Below are positions 8,072 through 15,789 of a DNA stretch of 64,000 bases, piece by piece. Every line of letters starts with the position of its first letter. The first letter of the stretch is position 1. The DNA comes from Streptomyces sp. NBC_01429 (lineage in GTDB: Bacteria > Actinomycetota > Actinomycetes > Streptomycetales > Streptomycetaceae): positions 5,235,501 through 5,299,500 of the forward strand of contig NZ_CP109599.1 of assembly GCF_036231945.1 (NCBI RefSeq), read 5' to 3'. Under the pieces are notes generated by a model, which was given only the letters and a program-made list of their open reading frames with translations, searched no databases and was not told the origin of the DNA. Both the position numbers and the translations under genes were made by a program.

Positions 8072-8557
8072 TCAGGCGGTCTTGAGCCCCGCCAGCTCAC
8101 GCGCCAGGGTCTCCACCGGCTGGAAGGTCACGCCGAGCAGCGCCACATGCTTCCAGTGCAGCGCGCCGTCAGGACCGATCAGGAACACCGACCGGCGCAC
8201 CCCGATCCCGCGCGCGGCGATCCCGAACGCCTGCGCCACGGACCGGTCGGTGTCGGCGAGCAGCGGAATCCGCAGGTCGTACTTACGGGCGAACGCCTCA
8301 TGGCTGTCGACGTCCTGCGGGCTGATGCCCCACACCTCCGCCCCGAGGTCGGTGAAGGTCTCCAGACCGCTGGAGTACGAGCACAGCTGCTTGGTGCAGA
8401 CGCTGGTGTCGTCGCCGGGGTAGAAGGCGAGGACAAGGGGGTGTCCGCGCCGTTCCGACAGGCGGTACTCCCGCCGTACGAAGGTGTCGCCGTCGAGGAC
8501 ACCGCCCGGCAGGGTGAAGTCCTCCACCGGCCGGCCGAGATCGGGTGATGCTGCCAC
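8072..8557 (-). CDS. Peroxiredoxin (thioredoxin-dependent thiol peroxidase, AhpC/TSA family)
   Basis: This is a 161-aa cytoplasmic peroxidase reducing H2O2 and organic peroxides. It has the thioredoxin fold with YPGDDTSVCTKQLCSY; Cys54 is the expected peroxidatic residue and Cys59, five residues on, a likely resolving partner as in BCP/PrxQ enzymes. The conserved downstream elements WGISPQD and PLLADTDRSVAQAFGI are present. The GTG start is preceded by GGGAG at suitable spacing. It is encoded alone, convergent with the TetR gene. It could also be classed as AhpE-like, but the two Cys pattern favours BCP/PrxQ. Confidence 0.88.
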   Translation of the reverse strand: MAASPDLGRPVEDFTLPGGVLDGDTFVRREYRLSERRGHPLVLAFYPGDDTSVCTKQLCSYSSGLETFTDLGAEVWGISPQDVDSHEAFARKYDLRIPLLADTDRSVAQAFGIAARGIGVRRSVFLIGPDGALHWKHVALLGVTFQPVETLARELAGLKTA

Positions 8558-8600
8558 AGGTCACTCCCAAGCTGCGAGGAACATAAGGGCGGAACGCAAG

Positions 8601-8640
8601 GAACGTACGAGCACGTACGAGCACGTACGAGCAACGTACG
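8601..8640. repeat. Decamer tandem repeat in a divergent intergenic region
   Basis: Four tandem 10-bp units, GAACGTACGA, GCACGTACGA (twice) and GCAACGTACG, lie between the divergent peroxiredoxin and phosphatase-like genes. Each unit contains the palindrome CGTACG. The 10-bp phase equals about one DNA helical turn, so all palindromes face the same side. Confidence 0.75.
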
Positions 8641-8762
8641 GGGAGCCGGCGCGCGACTCCCCGGCGGGTATTCGGTGCCGGGCCGCCCGCGGATCGGCGG
8701 GTCCGCGGGCGGCTGCCGGTACGGCCCGCACACCGCGCCCGCCTGACGGCACAATGGACACC

Positions 8763-9542
8763 ATGTCCATACCCAGCCGCGCCGCCCTCGTCGACCACCT
8801 CGTCCGCACCCGAATCGCGGGAAACGTCGCCACGCCGCGCGACAACAACCTCTCCCACTACCGCAAGCTCGCCAACGGCGACCGCCATTACTGGCTGGGC
8901 CTCGAACTGGGGGACCGCTGGACCGACGAGCAGGACGTGCTCGCCGTGATGGCCGAGCGGTGCGGGGTCAGCGACGATCCGGAGCACCGGGCGGGGCAGG
9001 ACACCATCGATCCCGAACTGACCGTGGACGCGCTGGAGCGGATGGCCGCCAGGCTGCGGAAGGCCGCCTCGGGCCGGGAGCGCGTGCTGTTCGCGACCGG
9101 CCACCCGGGCGGGCTGCTCGATGTCCACCGGCAGACGGCGGACGCCCTGCGCGCGGCCGGGTGCGAGATCGTACGGATCCCGGGCGGGCTCACCGCCGAC
9201 GAGGGCATGGTCTTCCAGTTCGCCGACGTCGCGGTGCTGGAGCGCGGCGCGACCCTCTGGCACACCCATTCGCCGGAGCCGATGCGGGCGATCCTGGACG
9301 GTCTGGAGCGCGACGGCAGACCGCGTCCCGACCTGGTGGTCGCCGACCACGGCTGGGCGGGGTGCGCGGGCCAGCGCGGGCTCGACTCCATCGGCTACGC
9401 GGACTGCAACGACCCCGCGCTGTTCCTCGCTGAGGCGGAGGGCACACTCCAGGTGACGGTCCCGCTGGACGACCATGTGACGGACCCCCGCTTCTACGAC
9501 CCGATGACCGCGTACCTGCTGAACGAGGCCGGCCTGATCTGA
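8763..9542 (+). CDS. Phosphatase-like conserved protein
   Basis: This 259-aa cytoplasmic protein is conserved in streptomycetes, where I recall it being annotated as a phosphatase. The sequence shows a core with alternating beta/alpha segments (RVLFATGHPGGLLDVHRQTADALRAAGCEIVRIPGG, LVVADHGWAGCAGQRGLDSIGYADCNDPALFLAEAEG) and conserved Asp and His residues at GHPGG, ADHGW and DDHVTDPRFYDP. I see no signal peptide and cannot assign a substrate. The ATG at 8763 is preferred because a CACAAT box 7 nt upstream suggests a leaderless start; an ATG at 8754 is in frame. It stands between a peroxiredoxin and a thioesterase gene, which gives no clear functional hint. Confidence 0.6.
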   Translation: MSIPSRAALVDHLVRTRIAGNVATPRDNNLSHYRKLANGDRHYWLGLELGDRWTDEQDVLAVMAERCGVSDDPEHRAGQDTIDPELTVDALERMAARLRKAASGRERVLFATGHPGGLLDVHRQTADALRAAGCEIVRIPGGLTADEGMVFQFADVAVLERGATLWHTHSPEPMRAILDGLERDGRPRPDLVVADHGWAGCAGQRGLDSIGYADCNDPALFLAEAEGTLQVTVPLDDHVTDPRFYDPMTAYLLNEAGLI

Positions 9543-9573
9543 GCCGCGCGCTCCGGCGCGCCCCCTGTTCGGT

Positions 9574-10476
9574 TCAGTCGCGCGGTACCCGGATCACGCC
9601 CTCCTGGATCACGGAGATCGCCAGCTCGCCGTCCCGCGTGAAGATCCGCGCCTGGCCCAGCCCGCGACCGCCGTGGGACGTCGGGGACGTCTGGTCGTAC
9701 AGCAGCCACTCGTCCGCCCGGAACGGCCGGTGGAACCACATCGCGTGATCCAGACTCGCGCCCACCACGTCCCCGGTCACCCATCCGCCCCTGCCGTGCG
9801 CCAGCAGCACCGGGTCGAGCAGCGTCATGTCGGAGACATAGGTCGCCAGACAGATGTGCAGCAGGGGATCGTCCGTCAGCTTCCCGGCCGTACGGAACCA
9901 CACCTGCGAACGCGGCTCGCGCGGCGTCCCGACGCTTCCGTAGGGCGGCGTGTCCACGTAGCGCAGATCGACCGCCGCCCGCGCCTCCAGCAGCCGGTCA
10001 GCGACGTCCTGGCCGACGAACCCGGCGGCGTAACCCGGCAGCGTCTCCGCAGTCGTCGGCAGGGTCTCCGGATCCGGCGCCCGCGGCATCTCCGACTGGT
10101 GCTCCAGCCCCTCCTCGTACGTGTGGAACGACGCCGAGAGATGGAAGATGGGCTGCCCGTGCTGGATCGCGACGACCCGGCGCGAGGTGAAGGAGCGGCC
10201 GTCCCTGATCCGGTCCACGGTGTAGACGATCGGCGCGTCGGGGTCGCCCGTTCTGAGGAAGTACGCGTGCAGGGAGTGCGCCGTACGGTCGGCGGCGACC
10301 GTACGGCCCGCCGCCACCATCGCCTGGGCGGCGACCTGGCCGCCGAAGACGCGCGGGACGACCGCGGAGCGGCTCGGGCCGCGGAAGATGTCCTCCTCGA
10401 TCCGCTCCAGGTCGAGCAGATCGAGGAGGTCCTCAAGGGCGTCGGGACTGCCGGCGGGACCGTCGGAAGAGGACAT
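9574..10476 (-). CDS. tesB: Acyl-CoA thioesterase II
   Basis: This 300-aa double-hotdog thioesterase of the TesB family hydrolyses acyl-CoA to free acid and CoA. The N-terminal hotdog has VFGGQVAAQAMVAAGRTV and SLHAYFLRTGDPDAPIVYTVDRIRDGRSF. The C-terminal hotdog has CLATYVSDMTLL, GASLDHAMWFHRPFRADEWLLYDQ and a terminal SVIQEGVIR, which hold the expected Asp, Thr and Gln catalytic residues. The length matches the E. coli enzyme class. The ATG lies 9 nt downstream of the stop of an acyl-CoA dehydrogenase gene, so the two form an operon, probably for long-chain acyl-CoA turnover. Confidence 0.92.
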   Translation of the reverse strand: MSSSDGPAGSPDALEDLLDLLDLERIEEDIFRGPSRSAVVPRVFGGQVAAQAMVAAGRTVAADRTAHSLHAYFLRTGDPDAPIVYTVDRIRDGRSFTSRRVVAIQHGQPIFHLSASFHTYEEGLEHQSEMPRAPDPETLPTTAETLPGYAAGFVGQDVADRLLEARAAVDLRYVDTPPYGSVGTPREPRSQVWFRTAGKLTDDPLLHICLATYVSDMTLLDPVLLAHGRGGWVTGDVVGASLDHAMWFHRPFRADEWLLYDQTSPTSHGGRGLGQARIFTRDGELAISVIQEGVIRVPRD

Positions 10477-10485
10477 GACCGGTGC

Positions 10486-11643
10486 TTACAGCCCCATCGA
10501 CTTGGCGATGATCATCTTCATGACCTCGCTGGTGCCGCCGTAGATCCGGTTGACCCGGTTGTCCGCGTACAGCCGGGCGATCGGGTACTCGTTCATGTAG
10601 CCGTAGCCGCCGTGCAGCTGGAGGCACTTGTCGATGACGCGGTGCGCGACCTCGGTGGTGAACAGCTTCGCCGAGGCGGCCTCGGCTGCCGACAGCTCGC
10701 CCAGGTCGTGTGCCTCCAGCGCACGGTCCACGACGGCCTCCGCCGCGTCCACCTCGGCCTTGCAGGCGGCCAGCTCGAACTTGGTGTTCTGGAAGGACGC
10801 GACGCTCTGCCCGAAGACGGTCCGCTCCTTCACGTACGCCTGCGCGAACCTGACCGCCGCCGCGGCCTGCGCGTACGCGCCGACGGCGATGCCGAGGCGC
10901 TCCTGCGGCAGGTTCTGGCCGAGGTACGAGAAGCCCTTGTTCTCCTCGCCGAGCAGGTCCCCGACCGGGACCTTGACGTCGGTGAAGGACAGCTCGGCGG
11001 TGTCGGAGGTCCGCAGCCCCAGCTTGTCGAGCTTGCGCCCGACCGCGTACCCCTCCGCCTTCGTGTCCACGACCAGCAGCGATATGCCGAAGCGGCGGTC
11101 CTCGGGGGACGGCGCCGCGGTACGGGCACAGACGATCACACGGTCCGCGTGGACGCCGCCGGTGATGAACGTCTTCGCGCCGTTCAGCACGTAGTGCGTA
11201 CCGTCCTCGGAGAGCTTCGCGGTGGTCTTCATCCCGGCCAGGTCCGACCCGGTGCCCGGCTCGGTCATGGCGATCGCGTACATCGTGCGGCCGCTGACGA
11301 AGTCCGGCAGCCAGCGCTTCTTCTGCTCCTCGGTGGCGTACGCCTTGAGGTAGGGCAGGCAGAGCGCCACATGGACCCCCGAGCCGCCGAAGGAGACGCC
11401 CGCGCGCGCGGTCTCCTCGGAGAGGATCGCCTGGAACTTGAAGGACTCCTCGCCGGCGCCGCCGTACTCCTCGGGCACCTCGATACCGAAGATGCCCAGC
11501 TCACCGAGGGTGTAATAGAAGTCGCGGGGAGCCTGGCCCGCCGCGTACCACTCGTCGTGGACGGGGACGACCTTCGCCTCGATAAAGGCGCGGATGGTCT
11601 CCCGGAACGCCTCATGATCCTCGTTGTACACGGTACGGCGCAC
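10486..11643 (-). CDS. Acyl-CoA dehydrogenase (long-chain type)
   Basis: This is a 385-aa FAD-dependent acyl-CoA dehydrogenase. Signatures include YAIAMTEPGTGSDLAGMKTTA, FITGG, LRTSDTAELSF and the C-terminal IYGGTSEVMKMIIAKSMGL. Gly replaces the Glu used by medium-chain enzymes in that last motif, and the motif NLPQER near residue 247 supplies the alternative Glu base as in long-chain enzymes. The start is GTG with AGGAGG 8 nt upstream. It is co-transcribed with tesB. A dyad with the core AAGCGCTTGCT lies about 95 bp upstream and is a likely operator for a TetR-type regulator not present next to it. Confidence 0.9.
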   Translation of the reverse strand: MRRTVYNEDHEAFRETIRAFIEAKVVPVHDEWYAAGQAPRDFYYTLGELGIFGIEVPEEYGGAGEESFKFQAILSEETARAGVSFGGSGVHVALCLPYLKAYATEEQKKRWLPDFVSGRTMYAIAMTEPGTGSDLAGMKTTAKLSEDGTHYVLNGAKTFITGGVHADRVIVCARTAAPSPEDRRFGISLLVVDTKAEGYAVGRKLDKLGLRTSDTAELSFTDVKVPVGDLLGEENKGFSYLGQNLPQERLGIAVGAYAQAAAAVRFAQAYVKERTVFGQSVASFQNTKFELAACKAEVDAAEAVVDRALEAHDLGELSAAEAASAKLFTTEVAHRVIDKCLQLHGGYGYMNEYPIARLYADNRVNRIYGGTSEVMKMIIAKSMGL

Positions 11644-11736
11644 TGGAAGGCCTCCTTTGCGGCTAACCCGCCGCCGCTCTCGCGTGGGTGGTTGCTCGCC
11701 GTCGGGGTTGCTCGATTGATGGCTGAGATCACGGAT

Positions 11737-11752
11737 CTAAGCGCTTGCTCAG
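11737..11752 (-). promoter_or_regulatory. Putative operator upstream of the acyl-CoA dehydrogenase/tesB operon
   Basis: CTAAGCGCTTGCTCAG is an imperfect dyad (6 of 8 positions pair) in an otherwise gene-free region 94-109 bp upstream of the GTG start. The half-site pattern ARGC..GCTYA resembles TetR-family operators in front of acyl-CoA dehydrogenase genes. No adjacent regulator gene identifies the binder. Confidence 0.5.
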
Positions 11753-11819
11753 TCAAAGTTACCCGGGGGTTCGCTCAGGTGTCCAGAGCGGTGCTTGGGC
11801 CCTGGTGCGGTCGTCGCGC

Positions 11820-12071
11820 CGAAGCGATCAGCCGTTCGGCTCCCCCGGCAGAGGCTGTTCCGCTACCTGGGGCCGGACGTACCGGCTCACGGTCACGGAC
11901 GATGCGTCGGCCGACGGGCGGGTACGGCTGATCGCCGGGCGGCTGGTGCTGGGGGCGGCGGCTGCCGAGGATCCCGGGCAGGGCCGCGCGGCTCTTGTCG
12001 ATTGGTACAGCCGGACGGGACGGTCCTGGGCAGCGGGGAGGCTCCAGCCGTGGGCACGGATAGGGGTGTCC
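11820..12071 (+). pseudogene. Remnant of a YgjP/M48-type metal-dependent hydrolase gene
   Basis: A coding fragment in two frames: a short stretch ending LFRYLG (to 11872), then after one extra base RTYRLTVTDD, VRLIAGRLVLGAAAAEDPGQ and ALVDWYSRTGRSWAAGRLQPW, up to WARIGV at 12068. This pattern is what I recall of the N-terminal half of YgjP-like (DUF45, zinc metallopeptidase-related) proteins, which normally go on to the HExxH-type metal site. That part is absent: the sequence instead runs into the reversed 3' end of the SseB-like gene. No start codon with a ribosome site is evident. Frameshift and truncation indicate a dead gene, and the family identification is moderately certain. Confidence 0.6.
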
Positions 12072-12384
12072 GAACCGTCTCGTCCAGCAACCGGGCCCCG
12101 CGCAGCTCCGCGAACTCCCACGGTCTGCTTGTGTCGCGACCGTCGCCGGTCGGCCCGGCGGCTCGCGCCTTCGCGAACCTGGCCAGCGCGGCCTCGTCCG
12201 TGAAGCCGAAGATCCACCGGATCCCGCCCGACTCGCCCGTCCACAGCCCGCCACCGTCGAGCGGCACCAACACCAGCGCCCGCCGCAACTCACCCACCAG
12301 CGACCGGGGATCCCCCGACCCTGCCCGCCGCTCGGCTATCCGCTCGGCGAGTGCCGTTCCGTCACGCATCGAGTCGTCCGGCAT
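12072..12384 (-). pseudogene. SseB-like gene truncated at its 3' end
   Basis: The minus-strand frame starting at 12384 reads ALAERIAERRAGSGDPRSLVGELRRALVLVPLD, GGLWTGESGGIRWIFGFTDEAALARFAKAR and WEFAELRGARLLD, characteristic of small SseB N-domain proteins of streptomycetes. After LLDETV the match stops at about 12075, where the normal C-terminal segment with its LLPPV.GIVPD-type motif should follow. The open frame then continues as Pro/Arg-rich sequence to 11893, overlapping antisense the hydrolase remnant. A deletion that removed the 3' ends of two convergent genes explains both. An altered but expressed 163-aa protein remains possible. Confidence 0.6.
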
Positions 12385-12491
12385 GAAGTCCCCCCGTCGC
12401 TGAACAACGAGGCATCAGGCTACTGGTGGGGCCCGGGTGCGGGAGGAGGGGCTGTGGCAGCGTCGCTCACACCGGCCGTCACACCCAACCG

Positions 12492-13958
12492 TCACAACTG
12501 GCGCAGCGCGAACCACAGCTCCATCCGCACGTCCGCGTCGTCCAGGTCCGCGTCCAGCAGGGTGGCGCAGCGGGCGATGCGTTGGCGGACCGTGTTGCGG
12601 TGGACGGACAGGGCGTGGGCCGTACGGTCCCAGCCGCCGTGCAGGGAGAGCCACGTCCGCAGGGTCTCGACCAGCGCGGGGGAGCCGCCGGGGCCGGTGA
12701 GGGGGGCGAGGTGTGCGCGGGCGTGCGCGGCGGCCTCGGCGGGCGCGAACAGGCCGGCGAAGCCCGCCTCGTGGTGGCGTACCAGCGGCGTACGGGTCGC
12801 TTCGGCGCGGCCCAGCGCGCGCCGCGCGCGGGTGTCGGCGGTGGCGAGGTCCACCGGGTCGGCCGGATCGCTGACGCCCAGGGTCCAGCCGGTCCTGGCG
12901 GTGACCTCGCGGTCGGTGAGGACACGGACCGTATCGCCGTCCGTTTCGACCAGCGCGCTCCCCAGTGAGGCCGCGAGCGCGCCCGCAGCGAAGGGCGTGT
13001 CGCCGCCGCGCGCGTGGACGACGGTCCAGGGGCCGGGGCCGAGCAGCGGCGCGGCCTCCTCAGGAGGCGCGCCCAGCAGCAGCCGTACGAGCGCCGCCGA
13101 GCGGCCGGCCTCCGCCGCGCTCTGGTGGGGCGCGGTGAGCAGGGACAGCAGGACGACGGCGACACCGGTGATGGTGTGGTCCCCCGCCTCCCGGGTCTCG
13201 GCCGCCACCCCGAGGACCAGCCCCTGGCCGCCGCCGAGCGCGTAGGCGGCGAGGTGCGCGCGGTCGGCGGCATCGGTCGCCGAGGTGGGGCCGCTGCGAG
13301 GAGCGGGGCTCGCGCGCACCACCCGGGCCAGCCGGGCGAGCGCCGTGCGCGCGCCGGGCGACGGGGTGCGGCCCGTCGTGTACAGCTCCGCGCCGTCGGG
13401 CGCGAACAGCACCGCCCGGCCGTTCAGCCGTACCGCCAGCTGCCGCAGGACGGCCGGCACCGGGTCGGGGCGGGCGGCGGCGGCCGCCAGGCCCTGCTGC
13501 GCACCGGTCACCCGGCTCAGCTCGCGGTGGCGCGCCTCCGCCATCAGCCGCCACACCGCGCGCGCGACCGCCGTGAACCGGGTGCGCGGCGGGACCTCCA
13601 GCAGCGGCAGACCGTGCCGGTCGCACGCCTCGATCAGCGCGGCCGGCACCGTGTCGTACACCGGCGTCACCCCGAAACCCAGCGCGGCGGCGCCCGCCTC
13701 GACCACCCGCGCCGCGTACTCGTCCGCGTACGCGTCGGTGAGCTGCACGCCGGCGGTCAGCAGCAGCTCGCCGCCGAGCAGATACGGGTACGGGTCGGCC
13801 ATCTCCGAGGTGTGCACCCAGTGCACGGACCGCGATCCGGCGTCGTCGGGACCGGCGATCGGGCGCAGCCCCAGCCCCTGGTCCGCGAGGAGGGCGGCCA
13901 GCGGGACGGGCGGGGTGGGCGGGGGCGTGACGGGATCCGGCATGGATATTCCATCCAT
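12492..13958 (-). CDS. PucR-family transcriptional regulator
   Basis: This is a protein of about 488 aa with the PucR layout. The N-terminal ligand domain (PLAALLADQGLGLRPIAGPDDAGSRSVHWVHTSEMADPYPYLLGGELLLTAG) is at residues 10-125. A GGDEF-like middle region follows, and a C-terminal helix-turn-helix (TLRTWLSLHGGWDRTAHALSVHRNTVRQRIARCATLLDADLDD) ends the protein. PucR proteins sense purine or other nitrogen metabolites. It is divergent from the symporter, ureohydrolase and TPP-enzyme genes and is the obvious candidate activator of that set. Several in-frame ATGs (13961, 13958, 13943) precede the conserved region; none has a good ribosome site, so the exact start is unsure. Confidence 0.85.
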   Translation of the reverse strand: MDGISMPDPVTPPPTPPVPLAALLADQGLGLRPIAGPDDAGSRSVHWVHTSEMADPYPYLLGGELLLTAGVQLTDAYADEYAARVVEAGAAALGFGVTPVYDTVPAALIEACDRHGLPLLEVPPRTRFTAVARAVWRLMAEARHRELSRVTGAQQGLAAAAARPDPVPAVLRQLAVRLNGRAVLFAPDGAELYTTGRTPSPGARTALARLARVVRASPAPRSGPTSATDAADRAHLAAYALGGGQGLVLGVAAETREAGDHTITGVAVVLLSLLTAPHQSAAEAGRSAALVRLLLGAPPEEAAPLLGPGPWTVVHARGGDTPFAAGALAASLGSALVETDGDTVRVLTDREVTARTGWTLGVSDPADPVDLATADTRARRALGRAEATRTPLVRHHEAGFAGLFAPAEAAAHARAHLAPLTGPGGSPALVETLRTWLSLHGGWDRTAHALSVHRNTVRQRIARCATLLDADLDDADVRMELWFALRQL

Positions 13959-13979
13959 CATCGGCGAGAAGATTGGATG
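13943..13979. promoter_or_regulatory. Putative operator in the pucR/symporter divergent region
   Basis: CATCCA (13952-13957) and TGGATG (13974-13979) form a 28-bp dyad, and TGGATATTCCA adds a further pair of TGGA/TCCA half-sites at 13943-13953. Position between the divergent genes suggests binding by the PucR protein. It overlaps the possible pucR starts, so the assignment is tentative. Confidence 0.3.
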
Positions 13980-14086
13980 AAACGTACACTTCAGCACCGC
14001 TTTCCGGCCACCTACCGTCATGACCCACACATCGGTGCGGGGCGACCCGCACGTCGGTTCGGGCCGAGACGAGACGGAGGAAGCCC

Positions 14087-15589
14087 ATGGCTGTCGATTA
14101 CGCGGTGATCGTCGTCTATCTGGCGGGCATGCTGGCCATGGGCTGGTGGGGCATGCGCCGTGCCAAGTCCAAGAGCGATTTCCTGGTCGCGGGCCGCCGT
14201 CTCGGGCCCTGGATGTACTCCGGCACGATGGCGGCGATCGTCCTGGGCGGCGCCTCCACCATCGGCGGGGTCGGCCTCGGCTACAAGTACGGCCTCTCCG
14301 GCGCCTGGATGGTCTTCACCATCGGCCTCGGACTGCTCGCCCTCTCGGTGTTCTTCTCCGCGCGGATCGCCCGGCTGAAGGTCTACACCGTCTCCGAGAT
14401 GCTCGATCTGCGCTACGGCGGCCGGGCGGGCGTCATATCGGGCGTGGTCATGTGGGCGTACACACTGATGCTCGCGGTCACCTCGACCATCGCGTACGCC
14501 ACGATCTTCGACGTGCTGTTCGACCTGAACCGGACCGTCGCGATCGTCCTGGGCGGGGCGATCGTCGTGGCGTACTCGACGCTCGGCGGCATGTGGTCGA
14601 TCACGCTCACGGACATGGTGCAGTTCGTCGTCAAGACCATCGGCGTACTGCTGCTCCTGCTGCCCATCGCGGTGGTCAAGGCGGGCGGCTTCGGCGAGAT
14701 GAAGGCGAAGCTGCCGACCGAGTACTTCTCCCCGTTCGGCATCGGCGGCGAGACCATCTTTACCTATGTGCTCATCTACACCTTCGGGATGCTGATCGGA
14801 CAGGACATCTGGCAGCGCGTGTTCACCGCGCGCGGGGACAAGGTCGCGCGCTGGGGCGGCACCGTCGCCGGTACCTACTGTCTGGTGTACGCGCTGGCCG
14901 GAGCGGTGATCGGGACGGCCGCGAAGGTGCTCTACCCGAACCTGGCCAGCCAGGACGACGCGTTCGCCACCATCGTCAAGGACGAACTGCCCATGGGCGT
15001 ACGGGGGCTGGTGCTCGCCGCCGCCCTCGCGGCCGTGATGTCGACCTCGTCCGGCGCGCTGATCGCCTGCGCGACCGTCGCGAACAACGACATCTGGTCG
15101 CGGCTGCGGGGCGCCGGGCGGAAGGGGAAGGGACAGGGGGAGGGCGAGACGGGAGAGAGCGATGCCCATGACGAAGTCAGGGGCAACCGTCTCTTCATCC
15201 TCATCATGGGCATCGGGGTCGTGGTCATCGCCATCGCGCTGAACAACGTCGTCGAGGCGCTGACCGTCGCGTACAACCTCCTCGTCGGCGGGCTGCTCGT
15301 ACCGATCCTCGGCGGGCTGCTCTGGAAGCGCGGCACGGTGTACGGCGCGCTCTGCGCGGTGGTCGTCGGCGGGGTGACGGTCGTCGCGCTGATGGCCGGC
15401 TACGGGATTCTCGCCAACCAGCCCATCTACTACGGGCTGCTGTCCTCGCTGGCCGCTTATCTGATCGTGAGCCTGGCGACGAAGCCCACGGACGAGGCCG
15501 TGCTCGCCGAGTGGCGCCGCCGGCTGGCCGGGGAGGGCGACGAGGAGGAGAGCGATCCGCCCGTTGTCAGTGGGCTGGTCCATTCTTGA
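14087..15589 (+). CDS. Sodium:solute symporter (SSS family)
   Basis: This is a 500-aa integral membrane transporter with about 13 hydrophobic segments. Early family motifs are GRRLGPWMYSGTMAAIVLGGASTIGGVGLGYKYGLSGAW and RIARLKVYTVSEMLDLRYGGRAG (residues about 35-115), followed by GQDIWQRVFTARGDKVARWGG. SSS proteins import small organic solutes with Na+. A charged cytoplasmic loop (KGKGQGEGETGESDAHDEVRG) lies near residue 350. It is followed by an agmatinase-family enzyme and a TPP enzyme, so the cargo may be an arginine-derived guanidino compound; sequence alone does not give the substrate. The ATG has GGAGG about 8 nt upstream. Confidence 0.88.
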   Translation: MAVDYAVIVVYLAGMLAMGWWGMRRAKSKSDFLVAGRRLGPWMYSGTMAAIVLGGASTIGGVGLGYKYGLSGAWMVFTIGLGLLALSVFFSARIARLKVYTVSEMLDLRYGGRAGVISGVVMWAYTLMLAVTSTIAYATIFDVLFDLNRTVAIVLGGAIVVAYSTLGGMWSITLTDMVQFVVKTIGVLLLLLPIAVVKAGGFGEMKAKLPTEYFSPFGIGGETIFTYVLIYTFGMLIGQDIWQRVFTARGDKVARWGGTVAGTYCLVYALAGAVIGTAAKVLYPNLASQDDAFATIVKDELPMGVRGLVLAAALAAVMSTSSGALIACATVANNDIWSRLRGAGRKGKGQGEGETGESDAHDEVRGNRLFILIMGIGVVVIAIALNNVVEALTVAYNLLVGGLLVPILGGLLWKRGTVYGALCAVVVGGVTVVALMAGYGILANQPIYYGLLSSLAAYLIVSLATKPTDEAVLAEWRRRLAGEGDEEESDPPVVSGLVHS

Positions 15590-15620
15590 CAGAGCGACCC
15601 GAACGATGCGAAGCGACGCG

Positions 15621-15650
15621 GAACGGCGCGGAACGGCGCGGAACGGCGCG
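15621..15650. repeat. Decamer tandem repeat GAACGGCGCG x3
   Basis: Three perfect 10-bp units lie directly downstream of the symporter stop, with degenerate units extending back to about 15601 (GAACGATGCG, AAGCGACGCG). They are non-coding and begin the 200-bp gap before the ureohydrolase gene. Confidence 0.8.
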
Positions 15651-15695
15651 TAGGCCGTAAAGCAGTGCAGAAGAATCAGCGCAGAACCATGAATC

Positions 15696-15749
15696 AGTGC
15701 AGAACCACAGCGCAGTGCAGAACCACAGCGCAGTGCAGAACCACAGCGC
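15696..15749. repeat. 18-bp tandem repeat x3 upstream of the ureohydrolase gene
   Basis: AGTGCAGAACCACAGCGC is repeated three times without change, with partial units before (CAGCGCAGAACCATGAATC) and after (AGTGCGGAGCC). It ends about 40 bp before the ureohydrolase start, within the presumed leader. The spacing and uniformity do not fit a CRISPR array. Confidence 0.85.
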
Positions 15750-15789
15750 AGTGCGGAGCCGCACGAGCGATACCCGGAGAGGCCCGACG

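Noticed and set aside
15696..15749. 18-bp repeats considered as a CRISPR array
   Set aside because: Units are directly tandem with no unique spacers, and there are no cas genes in the window.
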